Source of the DNA: JBBRBB01 sp963830175
GTDB lineage: Bacteria > Bacteroidota > Bacteroidia > Chitinophagales > Chitinophagaceae
NCBI GenBank assembly: GCA_963830175.1
Contig: CAWHKV010000009.1
Span: 310,001 to 374,000, forward strand
Length of the DNA stretch: 64,000 bases
Direction of reading: 5' to 3'
Notes under the pieces: model-generated
The model's database searches: none
What the model was told of the DNA's origin: nothing
The model's input: only the letters and a program-made list of their open reading frames with translations
Translations under genes and position numbers: made by a program
In this document: in pieces, positions 17,495-26,950 of the stretch
Layout: the number at the start of each line of letters is the position of its first letter
How positions within the stretch are numbered: the first letter of the stretch is position 1

Positions 17495-19621
17495 ATGCCC
17501 GTACCCGTACCTAAACCTTATAAAAGGATCCCTTTTTTACGGTTGCTATTATCACTTATTACAGGTATAATTGTACAATGGTATTTGCCTGCTGAACCTA
17601 ACGTTATAATATTTATCTGCATCGTTATAATTCTTTTTCTTTTATCCTTTAATATTTTTAAACCTTCTCTAAAATATTATTTACGGGCACTACATGGCAT
17701 TTTATTAATGCTTTTTTTGGTAGGTATAGGGATGTTGCTTTTGTACACTAATGATCTCCGCAACAACCCCCATTGGTACCACAATGCATATAAAGAAGGA
17801 GATGAAATATTAATAACACTGGCTGAACCTTTAATTGCAAAACCTAAATCTTACAAAGCAGAATGCGAGGTTTCAGCAGTGAAAAGAAATGGGCAGTGGG
17901 TTGCAACTAAAGGGCGCATACTGGTATACTTCTCGAAAGGCGAATTATTAAATGCCTATGCAGGCGATCAGTTTTTAGTTTCTAAGAACATACAACCCAT
18001 AGAAAACAGTGGTAATCCCGGCGCCTTTAATTATAGTCGTTACTGCCTTTTTAGAAATATTACCGGTCAAATATTTTTAAAAAATAATGACTATGTACCG
18101 GTTCCGGGAAAAGGAATACCATTTGCCAAAATTGAAATTTTTAAACTCCGAGATAAAGCAATTGAAATACTAAAAAAATATATTCCCGGTAAAAAAGAAG
18201 CTGGTGTTGCCGAAGCTCTGCTGATCGGTTATAAAAATGATCTTGATAAATCTTTGGTTCAAAGCTATAGCAATACAGGCGTGGTTCACATCATAGCTAT
18301 TAGCGGTTTACATCTTGGACTAATTTATGGAATGCTGATTCTTATTTTTAAACGGATTAGAAAAAGCAAAGCGTTAATAATAATTCAACCAATTTTTACA
18401 TTGTTTGTAATTTGGATGTTCACCTTAATTGCTGGTGCTGTACCATCAGTTACACGTGCAGCTGTAATGTTTTCTTTTCTGGTATTAGGCGAGGCATTGC
18501 AGCGAAAACCTAACACATATAACACACTGGCAGCCTCCGCCTTTTGTATGCTAATAGTAAATCCTTTTTATCTGTGGGATGTAGGATTTCAATTATCATA
18601 TGCGGCAGTAATAGGTATTGTAACATTTATGCACCCTGTTTACCATCTAATATTTATTAAAAATAAATTGCTCAATTATGCATGGAAGCTTTCTTCCATT
18701 ACTTTGTCGGCTCAAATTTTTACCCTGCCTTTATTACTGTATTATTTTCACCAGTTTTCAAATCTCTTTTGGCTTTCAAATTTTGTAGCTGTTCCGCTCT
18801 CTGGTTTAATTCTATATCTTGAGTTAGGCATTCTTGCAATAAGTTTTATTCCTTCTTTAGCTGTAGTAATTGGATATGCAACATCCTTCCTGCTACATCA
18901 ATTGAATTCCTTTATAGAGGCTGTAAATAACTTGTCATTTTCTGTAACCAAAGGCATCCAGGTTAATTTTTTACAGGAGATGTTATTGTTTCTTTTTATC
19001 ATTGGAATGTCGTTGTATTTAATGAATAAAACGAGGCGGGCACTTCTTGTAGCATTATCTGGGTTATTCTTTTTTGTTATGATCCGCTGGGTGAAAACGT
19101 ACCGGTCCACTCAACACGACAAAATGATTGTGTATAATATACCTAAATGCACAGCTATTGACTTTATTAGCGGTGGCCGGGTAATGCATTTGGGAGACTC
19201 AGCGTCTATACGCGATACGTTCATTAACAGTTTTTTTCTTACAAATGCCCGAACACATTTCAGGTACTTCGTAGAAAGGCAATCCTATATAAATGATCTG
19301 GCTAATCCAGTTCTTTCGTTCAATAATAAAAAAGTATTGATTCTGAATTCGCCTGTCTTACCTGTGAATGCTAATTCAAAATTGAATGTGGATGTGGTAA
19401 TACTTACCAACAATGCAAAGGTTAACTTAACCGATATTCATAATTTGATTGCCTTCAAAACCATTGTTGCAGATGGCAGTAATAGCTTGTGGAAAATACA
19501 CCAATGGAAAAGAACGTGCGACAGCCTACATTTGCCGCTTCATTCGGTGCCTGAGAAAGGCGCATTTATTCTTAATTCCCGGCATCGTATATACGCTGCA
19601 ACTGAACAAAAAAATTCATGA
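17495..19621 (+). CDS. comEC: ComEC/Rec2-family DNA uptake channel protein
   Basis: The inner-membrane channel through which single-stranded DNA enters during natural transformation, 708 aa. Order: two to three N-terminal helices and a DUF4131-type soluble domain (about 1-210), then the Competence membrane domain (about 225-500) with GVVHIIAISGLHLGLIYG and LIAGAVPSVTRAAVMF. The last 180 residues are where other bacteria have a metallo-beta-lactamase-like domain. Here they lack the HxHxDH motif, so that domain is degenerate or replaced, as often seen in Bacteroidota. The stop overlaps the purH start (ATGA). Confidence 0.92.
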   Translation: MPVPVPKPYKRIPFLRLLLSLITGIIVQWYLPAEPNVIIFICIVIILFLLSFNIFKPSLKYYLRALHGILLMLFLVGIGMLLLYTNDLRNNPHWYHNAYKEGDEILITLAEPLIAKPKSYKAECEVSAVKRNGQWVATKGRILVYFSKGELLNAYAGDQFLVSKNIQPIENSGNPGAFNYSRYCLFRNITGQIFLKNNDYVPVPGKGIPFAKIEIFKLRDKAIEILKKYIPGKKEAGVAEALLIGYKNDLDKSLVQSYSNTGVVHIIAISGLHLGLIYGMLILIFKRIRKSKALIIIQPIFTLFVIWMFTLIAGAVPSVTRAAVMFSFLVLGEALQRKPNTYNTLAASAFCMLIVNPFYLWDVGFQLSYAAVIGIVTFMHPVYHLIFIKNKLLNYAWKLSSITLSAQIFTLPLLLYYFHQFSNLFWLSNFVAVPLSGLILYLELGILAISFIPSLAVVIGYATSFLLHQLNSFIEAVNNLSFSVTKGIQVNFLQEMLLFLFIIGMSLYLMNKTRRALLVALSGLFFFVMIRWVKTYRSTQHDKMIVYNIPKCTAIDFISGGRVMHLGDSASIRDTFINSFFLTNARTHFRYFVERQSYINDLANPVLSFNNKKVLILNSPVLPVNANSKLNVDVVILTNNAKVNLTDIHNLIAFKTIVADGSNSLWKIHQWKRTCDSLHLPLHSVPEKGAFILNSRHRIYAATEQKNS

Positions 19622-21166
19622 ATAAACAAATTAAATCAGCTTTAATTTCTGTATTTTATAAAGATGGACTGGAACCCCTTTTACAATACCTGGCTAAGAA
19701 TAATATTATTATTTATTCAACAGGGGGTACGCAGAAATATATAGAGGATAAAGGCATAAAATGTATCGGTGTAGAAAGTATAACCAATTATCCTTCCATC
19801 TTAGGGGGCAGGGTAAAAACATTGCATCCCGCTGTTTTCGGAGGTATTTTAGGACGAAGGCAATTAGAACAAGACATGCAGCAAATGCATGAATATAAAA
19901 TTCCTGAAATTGATCTTGTGATTGTTGATCTGTATCCATTTGAAGAAACATTGGTTGAAGAAAAAAGAAGGTCGTCTGCAGAAGGAACACCGTTTAATGA
20001 GCAGGCGGTAATTGAAAAAATTGATATTGGCGGCCCCTCAATGATACGGGCAGCTGCTAAAAATTTTGCACACGTTACCGTTATTGCATCAAAACAGGAT
20101 TACAAAGCTTTATTAAAACTTATGCAATCACAAAATGGAAGTACGACCATTGATCAACGAAAAAACTTTTCAGCAAAAGCATTCAAGGTTGTGAAAGATT
20201 ATGATATTGCGATCAGTAATTATTTTAATCTGGCTGAAGATGAAGAAAATGGTTCACCAATGCAAACCCATTTGCGTTATGGTGAAAACCCACACCAGCA
20301 TGCTTCATTTACGGGGGATCTGTATCAGGTTTTTCAACAATTGCATGGCAAAGAATTATCTTATAATAACCTTGTTGATGTAGATGCTGCTATCCAGTTA
20401 TTTAATGAATTTAAAGAGGAGAAAGATGCATTTTTTGGAGTGATAAAACACACCAATGTGTGCGGCGCCTCACTTCGCCCAACCATAAAAGAAAGTTGGG
20501 ACGCTGCTCTTGCAGGCGATCCAGAAAGTGCTTTTGGCGGAGTGCTGATTACTAACCGTGCGGTTGATAAGGAAACGGCTACTGCTATTGCAGAAATATT
20601 TTTTGAGGTGTTGATCGCCCCATCATTTAATGAGGATGCACTTGAAATTTTAAAAGCAAAGAAAAACCGCATTTTGCTTCAATTAAATAAAAATTGGAAT
20701 AAACCCGGCTCTTTATCGCGAACAATACTAAACGGTACACTTACGCAAGACACCGACGATGGCAATTATGCAGACTGGAAGGAGGTCGGCGGACGAACAA
20801 CAACAGCTGAAGAAAAAGATGACCTTTTGTTTGCTAATGTTATCTGCAAGCATTTAAAAAGTAATGCCATTGCTGTCGTAAAAAATAAGCAGCTGGTTGG
20901 TAAGGGCTGTGGGCAAACCAGCAGAATAGATGCGTTACGCCAATGCGTGGATAAAGCTGCTCAATTTAATTTCGACCTGTCTGGTGCAGTGCTTGCAAGC
21001 GATGCATTTTTCCCGTTTGATGATTGTGTAAAATTGGGCACATGCAGCGGGTGTAACAGCTTTTATTCAGCCTGGCGGATCTATTCGCGACAAAGACAGC
21101 ATTGCATATTGTACAGAAAAAAATCTGGCAATGGTATTAACCGGCTTGCGCCATTTTAAACATTAA
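19618..21166 (+). CDS. purH: Bifunctional AICAR transformylase/IMP cyclohydrolase, frameshifted near the 3' end
   Basis: Catalyses the last two steps of IMP synthesis. The MGS-like cyclohydrolase domain (IIYSTGGTQKYIEDKGI, SILGGRVKTLHPAVFGGIL) and the transformylase domain (RYGENPHQHASFTGD, FGVIKHTNVCGAS, SNAIAVVKNKQLVGKGCGQ) are intact. After L473 the frame breaks: one G too many in 21036-21038 sends it to a stop at 21159. Skipping one G gives AHAAGVTAFIQPGGSIRD and on through RHFKH to a stop at 21166, a normal 515-aa PurH. The likely cause is a consensus error; if real, the enzyme should be dead. The start overlaps the comEC stop by 4 bases. Confidence 0.93.
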
Positions 21167-21256
21167 AAAAATTAATCTGCATTTAGCACAACGTTTGTTT
21201 ATATATCTACCGGTAAGGAAGAATTAGAATTGCAAAACCAAGTATTAAGAACACCG

Positions 21257-22192
21257 ATGAGCTTTATTAAGAAACTACCCGATGTTGCTTCAAACCCTTA
21301 CACGGGCGATAAAAGGAATAAAGCTATTGGCGCATTATGTTTAACCAGCCTTATTTGGGGCACAACCTGGGTGGCCAGTAAGATCGCTGTACAAGGCGCA
21401 CCAGGTTTAACGGTATCATCCATAAGACAATTTACCGCCGGCTCTCTTTTCCTGATATTCTATTTTATTAAGGGTGAAAAATTACCCACTTTAAAACAAT
21501 TTGGATGGCTGTTTATGTTATCAGCTTTTATGATCGTTTTTGCTAATGGGCTAAGCACATGGGGAGTAAAATTTATGAGCAGCGGTCTGGCTGCATTAAT
21601 TGGTGCATTATACCCTTTATGTGTGGCACTAATTCAAATGATATTTTTAGGAAACCGAAATACCAAGCCATTAACTTTTCTTGGATTATTTATAGGTATT
21701 TGCGGGGTTGCGGTAGTATTTTACGAGAACACCTTTCATCGTCAGCCGGAAGGTTATGAATTTGGTGTATTGCTGGGTTTTATCGCTATGATATCGTGGA
21801 GCATTGGCACTATATTAATTGCACGTAATAAGTACCAGATGAATCCTTATTATGCTGTAGGCTGGCAAATGTTCATCGGGTCTTTTTTAATTTATATTCT
21901 TTCAAAAGTTACTAATAACAGTATACCACTTTCAGAGGTGCCACCACAAACGTGGGTTGCCATTATCTATCTTATATTAATGGGTTCCCTGGTTGCATTT
22001 GTGGCATTTATTTTTACCGTAAAATATCTTGAGTCAACGCTGGCTTCGCTGTATGCATATATAAATCCACTTGTTGCCATGTTTGCGGGTGCTATTTTTT
22101 TAAAGGAAGCGTTAACCATAAATTTATTTATTGGCGCAGTTATAACGCTTCTTGGTGTTTATATGGTTAACTATAGCATGAAGAAAGCCTGA
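21257..22192 (+). CDS. EamA-family (DMT) transporter
   Basis: An inner-membrane metabolite exporter of the drug/metabolite transporter superfamily, with about ten helices formed by two EamA repeats. The first repeat opens with LTSLIWGTTWVASKIAVQGA and the second with LGFIAMISWSIGTILIARN. I choose the ATG at 21257 (MSFIKKLPD, 311 aa) over the TTG at 21230. The substrate cannot be read from sequence. It stands alone after purH and is followed by a hairpin. Confidence 0.88.
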   Translation: MSFIKKLPDVASNPYTGDKRNKAIGALCLTSLIWGTTWVASKIAVQGAPGLTVSSIRQFTAGSLFLIFYFIKGEKLPTLKQFGWLFMLSAFMIVFANGLSTWGVKFMSSGLAALIGALYPLCVALIQMIFLGNRNTKPLTFLGLFIGICGVAVVFYENTFHRQPEGYEFGVLLGFIAMISWSIGTILIARNKYQMNPYYAVGWQMFIGSFLIYILSKVTNNSIPLSEVPPQTWVAIIYLILMGSLVAFVAFIFTVKYLESTLASLYAYINPLVAMFAGAIFLKEALTINLFIGAVITLLGVYMVNYSMKKA

Positions 22193-22229
22193 CGATCATT
22201 CCTTCAAATAAAAGTTTAATTTTAAGGAT

Positions 22230-22253
22230 GGGTTTGCACCTTGCGAACCCTTT
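22230..22253 (+). terminator. Probable terminator after the EamA transporter
   Basis: GGGTTTGC (22230-22237) pairs with GCGAACCC (22243-22250), with one wobble, over a 5-base loop. Only TTT follows, so it may be weak. Confidence 0.5.
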
Positions 22254-22300
22254 AACAAATAGTATAATACCTTTTTTGCTTAACCCTTAAAACATTTACC

Positions 22301-23455
22301 ATGGCAAACTGGGGACCCCTCGCCGATCGGTACATTTTAGAAAAACCACGTAAAATACTTTCGCTTGACGGTGGCGGAATAAGAGGAATAATAACACTGG
22401 AAATTTTGGCTGAAATGGAAACGCGGCTGAAGCATAAACTCAATGCTTCAGATTCCTTCAGGCTCGCGGACTATTTTGATTACATAGGCGGCACCAGTAC
22501 GGGCGCCATCATTGCTGCCGGGCTGTCTATCGGCATGTCAGTAAAAGAATTGCTCGATTTTTATATGCACAAGGGCAAAGACATGTTTGATAAAAATTTT
22601 ATTTTAAAAAGATGGAAAGCACTTTATGAATCGGGACCCTTGCTTAATATGCTAAAAGAAACTTTTGGCGCTGATACTACACTTGCTGTAAGTAATGGAA
22701 AGTTTAAATGTTTATTGCTGGTGGTAACTATGAACCGCACCACAGATTCTCCCTGGCCAATTAGTAATAACCCTGCTGCAAAATATAATGACGAAACCCG
22801 CCCCGATTGCAATACCAATATTAAGTTGTTCCAATTAGTTAGGGCAAGTACGGCTGCACCAGTTTTTTTTCCGCCCGAAACATTGCAATGGGATGAAACG
22901 GATCCAGAAAAAACGTTTGTTTTTGTAGATGGTGGTGTTACTCCATATAACAATCCATCCTTCCTGATGTACAGAATGGCAACCCAGCCCGCATATAATT
23001 TAAATTGGAAAACAGGGGAAGATAAATTACTTATTGTATCGGTGGGTACAGGCGCGGCACCTGCAGGCGGCACATATAAAAACATGCTTGACACGGCTAA
23101 AAATCTTCCTAATAATTTATTGTACGCCATACAGGTAGACCAGGATATAAACTGCAGAACCGTGGGCAGGTGTACTTATGGTGCCGCTATAGACCGGGAG
23201 TTAAAATATATGATACCCATGGATGAGGATGGAAATATTGCATCTTTAAGCCAGCAAACCAACAGGCATTTTTTATATGTAAGGTATAACGCTGACCTGA
23301 GTAACGAGGGTTTGGCAGCAATAGGTTTGTCTCATATTAATAGCGAACATGTTAAGGAGATGGATTCAATAAAGTACATGAATGATTTGCGTGAAGTGGG
23401 TCATGCCACCGCTGCTCAACAAGTAAACCTGCAACATTTCGGATCATTCTGCTAA
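22301..23455 (+). CDS. Patatin-like phospholipase
   Basis: A serine/aspartate lipid acyl hydrolase of the patatin family, 384 aa. The oxyanion loop is DGGGIRGI at about 23-30, the nucleophile is S66 in GGTSTGAII, and the catalytic aspartate is D210 in FVDGGVTPYNNPS. It has no signal peptide, so it acts in the cytoplasm, probably on the inner membrane. This form (KILSLDGGGIRGIITLEIL) is the type also used as an effector in CBASS, but no CD-NTase is near. A SLOG-like gene follows 46 bases downstream on the same strand, suggesting a two-gene unit. Confidence 0.9.
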   Translation: MANWGPLADRYILEKPRKILSLDGGGIRGIITLEILAEMETRLKHKLNASDSFRLADYFDYIGGTSTGAIIAAGLSIGMSVKELLDFYMHKGKDMFDKNFILKRWKALYESGPLLNMLKETFGADTTLAVSNGKFKCLLLVVTMNRTTDSPWPISNNPAAKYNDETRPDCNTNIKLFQLVRASTAAPVFFPPETLQWDETDPEKTFVFVDGGVTPYNNPSFLMYRMATQPAYNLNWKTGEDKLLIVSVGTGAAPAGGTYKNMLDTAKNLPNNLLYAIQVDQDINCRTVGRCTYGAAIDRELKYMIPMDEDGNIASLSQQTNRHFLYVRYNADLSNEGLAAIGLSHINSEHVKEMDSIKYMNDLREVGHATAAQQVNLQHFGSFC

Positions 23456-23501
23456 ATAAATATCCTTTAATTTATGCCTGCGGTTTCGCATCTTTAATAG
23501 A

Positions 23502-24077
23502 ATGAGTGAGCCAGATCAAAATAGCCTGCACGTAATATTATTCACCGGTCATATGATAGATAAGCCGGGAAGATCAGAAGCACGATTTCCCCCGGCTAAA
23601 GAAATAAATGCGCGTGATGCCATTACAGATGCGTTAAAAAAAATGCTACAAACACATACAAAGGTGGTTGGTATTGCGGGCGGCGCTAGTGGTGGCGATA
23701 TATTATTTCACGAAGCCTGCTTAAATCAACAAATTCCTTCCAGGCTATTTTTATTATTAGGTAAAGAAGAATATATAAAAAATTCTGTTGAAACTGCTGG
23801 TGGCAATTGGGTTGCACGATTTGAAAAACTTTACGATATTCTTCCGAAATCGTTTTACCATGGCGATGTTGAAAACAGCCATGCCATTTGGAAAATGAAC
23901 AATGAATGGATGCTTAATTATACCATATCATTAAGCGGTAAAGATTTTACATTGATGGCTTTATGGGATGGATTGCCGGGCGATGGTCCCGGCGGTACAG
24001 AACATATGGTTGAGATGGCAAAGAATGCAGGCGGCAATATCATCATCCTGAATACAAAGAAGATTTTTGCATTATAA
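23502..24077 (+). CDS. SLOG-like (Rossmannoid nucleotide-sensing) protein, unknown role
   Basis: A 191-aa soluble protein. The first strand VILFTGHMIDKPGR, the loop VVGIAGGASGGDILFHEAC (about 66-84) and the late FTLMALWDGLPGDGPGGTEHM suggest the SLOG/LOG superfamily, which binds nucleotides and related ligands. From memory, a similar GHMID...PRFP segment occurs in large TPR-containing proteins; that is recollection and not a search result. The gene follows the patatin gene closely, so the pair may be sensor and effector. Its 3' end overlaps the convergent permease gene by 6 bases. Confidence 0.55.
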   Translation: MSEPDQNSLHVILFTGHMIDKPGRSEARFPPAKEINARDAITDALKKMLQTHTKVVGIAGGASGGDILFHEACLNQQIPSRLFLLLGKEEYIKNSVETAGGNWVARFEKLYDILPKSFYHGDVENSHAIWKMNNEWMLNYTISLSGKDFTLMALWDGLPGDGPGGTEHMVEMAKNAGGNIIILNTKKIFAL

Positions 24078-25442
24078 ACCTTCCTTTTCTTCGCCGGGTT
24101 CAACAACCTTCACTTCGCCTTTTCTTCTCGTTATAAAATAGATTAGCATGAATAAACCGAGAACGGCAATGCCTGTTAAAGCAGTAGAGGGTGTTTGTAC
24201 AGCTATGCTAATAGCGACAAACAAATAAGCAGCAATAAATATAATGGGCAGCAAAGGATACAGCTTCATAGAATATATGCCTGTGCCATTTAAATGCCGG
24301 GTTCTTTTTCTTATCCAGAAAATACTGGCAGCGCTGGCAGCCATACCAAAAGAATCCAGAAAGATGGTAAAGTTTAGTATCTGTTCAAAAGTTTGCGCAA
24401 AAAATAATATGATGATGCACATGGCAGCAAATACAGTTAGCGAAACAACAAAAACTTCTTTCTTTTCAGATTTTCTTTTAAATATCTTAGGCAATACACC
24501 GTCTTCACTCATGGCAAACATTACCCGTGGGTTGCTTAAAAGCAGCACATTTACATAGGCAAGCACAGACAAAAAAAGCAATGCAGAAAAAACAATCGAC
24601 CCCGTTTCACCAAACATTTTGCCTGCAACAATAGAAGCAATTTCTCTTTCATTTTTTAATCTTTCAAAACCAATCACATTATAGTAAGAAAGGTTTACCA
24701 GCATGTATAGCACGATGATAATGGTTATGCCTAAAAATATTCCGCGTGGTATATTCTTAACGGGGTTTTTTACTTCGCTTCCAAAATTGATGGTTTGCTG
24801 GTAACCTCCATAAGTAAATGAAACTGCTATCAGGCTTAGTCCAAAAGATTGTACAAACGACATAAAGTTGTCTTTTGACAACGCCGGGGCATTTACCACC
24901 GCCTCGTTAGACTGGTGAATAGAAGGCATGAACAGGGCTGAAATAAGCATGATCACCATCGCGATTTTTATGATCATTAAAACGCTTTGGGTTTTTGAGC
25001 TCATTTTCAAACCCATTAGGTTAATACTATAAAAAGTGATGATGGCTATAGTAGCAATCATTGCAATGGTAACATCACTAACAGCCCCCGAAAAAACCAC
25101 TTTACTTATGTAGCCTGACCCGATCAGCGCCACAGCGCTAAGCGAAGCCGCATTTGAAATAAGTATGATGCAATTGATACTAAATGCTATGGAAGGATGG
25201 TAAGCATAACTGAAAATTCTAAAATATCCGCCTGTAACCGGGTAACGGCTTCCGATCTCTGCATATGTAAGTGCGCCGCATAAAGCAATAAGTCCGCCTG
25301 CTATCCAGGCTGAGAAATATACAGTTGGGTCTAAAGCTTCTTTGGCTGACGTGGCGGCAGTTCTAAAAATACCCATGCCTATTACCAAACCCACAACGAT
25401 CATTGTAAAATCAAAGAGGTTCAGCTTCTGCTTTTCATTCAT
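24072..25442 (-). CDS. APC-family amino acid permease
   Basis: A 456-aa inner-membrane amino acid transporter of the APC superfamily with about twelve helices. The N-terminal helix block FDFTMIVVGLVIGMGIFRTAA and CGALTYAEIGSRYPVTGGYFRIF are the classic substrate-site stretches. The family fits LAT/YfnA-type exchangers. The substrate is not readable. The acidic C-terminal tail is short. A response-regulator gene lies 75 bases before it. Confidence 0.9.
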   Translation of the reverse strand: MNEKQKLNLFDFTMIVVGLVIGMGIFRTAATSAKEALDPTVYFSAWIAGGLIALCGALTYAEIGSRYPVTGGYFRIFSYAYHPSIAFSINCIILISNAASLSAVALIGSGYISKVVFSGAVSDVTIAMIATIAIITFYSINLMGLKMSSKTQSVLMIIKIAMVIMLISALFMPSIHQSNEAVVNAPALSKDNFMSFVQSFGLSLIAVSFTYGGYQQTINFGSEVKNPVKNIPRGIFLGITIIIVLYMLVNLSYYNVIGFERLKNEREIASIVAGKMFGETGSIVFSALLFLSVLAYVNVLLLSNPRVMFAMSEDGVLPKIFKRKSEKKEVFVVSLTVFAAMCIIILFFAQTFEQILNFTIFLDSFGMAASAASIFWIRKRTRHLNGTGIYSMKLYPLLPIIFIAAYLFVAISIAVQTPSTALTGIAVLGLFMLIYFITRRKGEVKVVEPGEEKEGL

Positions 25443-25517
25443 TGAATAAAGTTCTGTGTAATGAAAATAGGATATTATTCGGCCTGGCTAAACAAAAGCA
25501 TCGGGAGATTTATACGC

Positions 25518-25910
25518 TTAACTTACTTCAGAATGGCTGTTTTTTTTCTTACTGTTTTTCAGTAATCTTTTTATCCTGATAGAAAGCTCGCTGCCTTTAA
25601 ATGGCTTGGTTAAAAAGTCGTCGGCACCAATTGTAAAGGCTTCCATAACTGTAGCTTCTTCATCTAGTGCAGAAAGTACAATAATAGGAATAGTGGTTCC
25701 GTGGTTACTGCGAATAATGCCAATCAATTCAAGACCCGAGGTAAACGGCATTAACAGGTCGGTTATAACTAGATCTGGTATAAATGTTTCAAGAGCGGTC
25801 AGCGCTTCATTTCCATCTTTTGTGGCAATAACAGTGTAATTATCATTTTCTAGCTGTTTGCCAATGAGGGCAAGCATTATTGGATCATCTTCAGCTATCA
25901 GAATTTTCAT
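25518..25910 (-). CDS. Single-domain response regulator (CheY-like)
   Basis: A stand-alone receiver domain with a short basic tail, about 130 aa. The acidic pocket is in ILIAEDDP, the phosphoacceptor is D51 in VITDLLMP, and the conserved lysine is in FLTKPFKG. There is no output domain, so it works by protein contact or phosphorelay. I start it at the ATG at 25910; the alternative TTG at 25916 adds two residues. No histidine kinase gene is nearby, so its partner is unknown. Confidence 0.9.
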   Translation of the reverse strand: MKILIAEDDPIMLALIGKQLENDNYTVIATKDGNEALTALETFIPDLVITDLLMPFTSGLELIGIIRSNHGTTIPIIVLSALDEEATVMEAFTIGADDFLTKPFKGSELSIRIKRLLKNSKKKNSHSEVS

Positions 25911-26125
25911 GGGCAATATTTATGGATATTGTTTAGTGTATAAATAAAGATAGGCCATCCCTATTATATTATTATTTAAAACATAAATTTTAATTCCTTA
26001 TTGTGCGCGACGCTTTTTTAAACATTACTGCGTATTGTTACGGGTACATTTGGCTAATTTTTAACCGCGCCTACCTATTATTTCACTTACTTTGTCGGCT
26101 TATAAAAGAGACCTCTCAAAACTTT

Positions 26126-26863
26126 ATGCTAAAAAAATCACTGCTCGCTGCCATGTTCGTACTGGGCTTAAATGCCCTGTTTGCGCAGGATACCTTAAAA
26201 ATTAATTCCGATCTTAAAAAAATAGATCTAAGTAATCGCCCCAACGACCATTTTATGCTGCAATATGGCTATGATGGCTGGGCTGGAACAAACGACTCAA
26301 TTAACCCCCAGGGTTTTTCAAGGCATTTCAATATTTATTTAATGCTGGATAAGCCTTTTAAAAATAACCCGCATTACAGCGTAGGTGTAGGTGCAGGTTT
26401 GGGCAGCAGCAATATGTTTTTTACCGATACTTATATTGATATTAAATCAAATTCTGAATCCCTGCCTTTTAAAGATGTTTCAGCAGCAAATCATTTTGAT
26501 AAGTATAAACTCACAACCATATTTTTCGAAGTGCCGGTAGAACTCAGGTGGGTAGGCAACCCCGTTAATCCTGACAAAGGCTTCAAGTTTGCTCTGGGTG
26601 CAAAAGGCGGCTTCCTTTTAAATGCATATACAAAAGGTAAAAATTTGGTTGATTCTGTAGGTTCTCCTGTTTTTGGCGACAAGTACAAAAGCAAAGAATA
26701 TGAACGCAAATTTATTAACACTACTCGCATTGCCTTTACCGGGCGTGTTGGGTTAGGCAATGTGTCACTTGATGGATCGTACCAGGTAACCGGCTTTTTG
26801 AAAGAAGGTACCGGTCCTAAGATCAACCCATGGTCACTTGGTATTACCTTAAGTGGGTTATAA
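26126..26863 (+). CDS. Outer-membrane beta-barrel-like protein, unknown
   Basis: I start it at the ATG at 26126, where MLKKSLLAAMFVLGLNALFAQ forms a clean signal peptide; the frame stays open further upstream to 26003, but that part looks non-coding. The mature protein (about 225 aa) has alternating hydrophobic strands and ends in LGITLSGL, as expected for a porin-like eight-strand barrel of Bacteroidota. No specific family or ligand is recognised. A terminator follows. Confidence 0.7.
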   Translation: MLKKSLLAAMFVLGLNALFAQDTLKINSDLKKIDLSNRPNDHFMLQYGYDGWAGTNDSINPQGFSRHFNIYLMLDKPFKNNPHYSVGVGAGLGSSNMFFTDTYIDIKSNSESLPFKDVSAANHFDKYKLTTIFFEVPVELRWVGNPVNPDKGFKFALGAKGGFLLNAYTKGKNLVDSVGSPVFGDKYKSKEYERKFINTTRIAFTGRVGLGNVSLDGSYQVTGFLKEGTGPKINPWSLGITLSGL

Positions 26864-26884
26864 AAAATATTAATTCTTATATTT

Positions 26885-26919
26885 AAATGCCTTTGGTTTT
26901 GCTGAGGGCATTTTTATTT
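26885..26919 (+). terminator. Terminator after the outer-membrane protein gene
   Basis: AAATGCC (26885-26891) pairs with GGCATTT (26907-26913) and is followed by a T-rich run. Confidence 0.7.
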
Positions 26920-26925
26920 ACATCA

Positions 26926-26933
26926 TACCTTTG
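26926..26933 (+). promoter_or_regulatory. -7 element of the hflX promoter
   Basis: TACCTTTG is an exact TAnnTTTG match 17 bases before the hflX TTG start. A TTTG at 26898-26901 is 24 bases upstream, slightly wider than usual, and lies inside the preceding terminator. Confidence 0.45.
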
Positions 26934-26950
26934 AAAAAAAGAATAACGAT

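Noticed and set aside
22301..24077. Calling the patatin/SLOG pair CBASS or Thoeris
   Set aside because: No CD-NTase, Cap accessory gene or TIR gene lies within reach, so neither name is justified.
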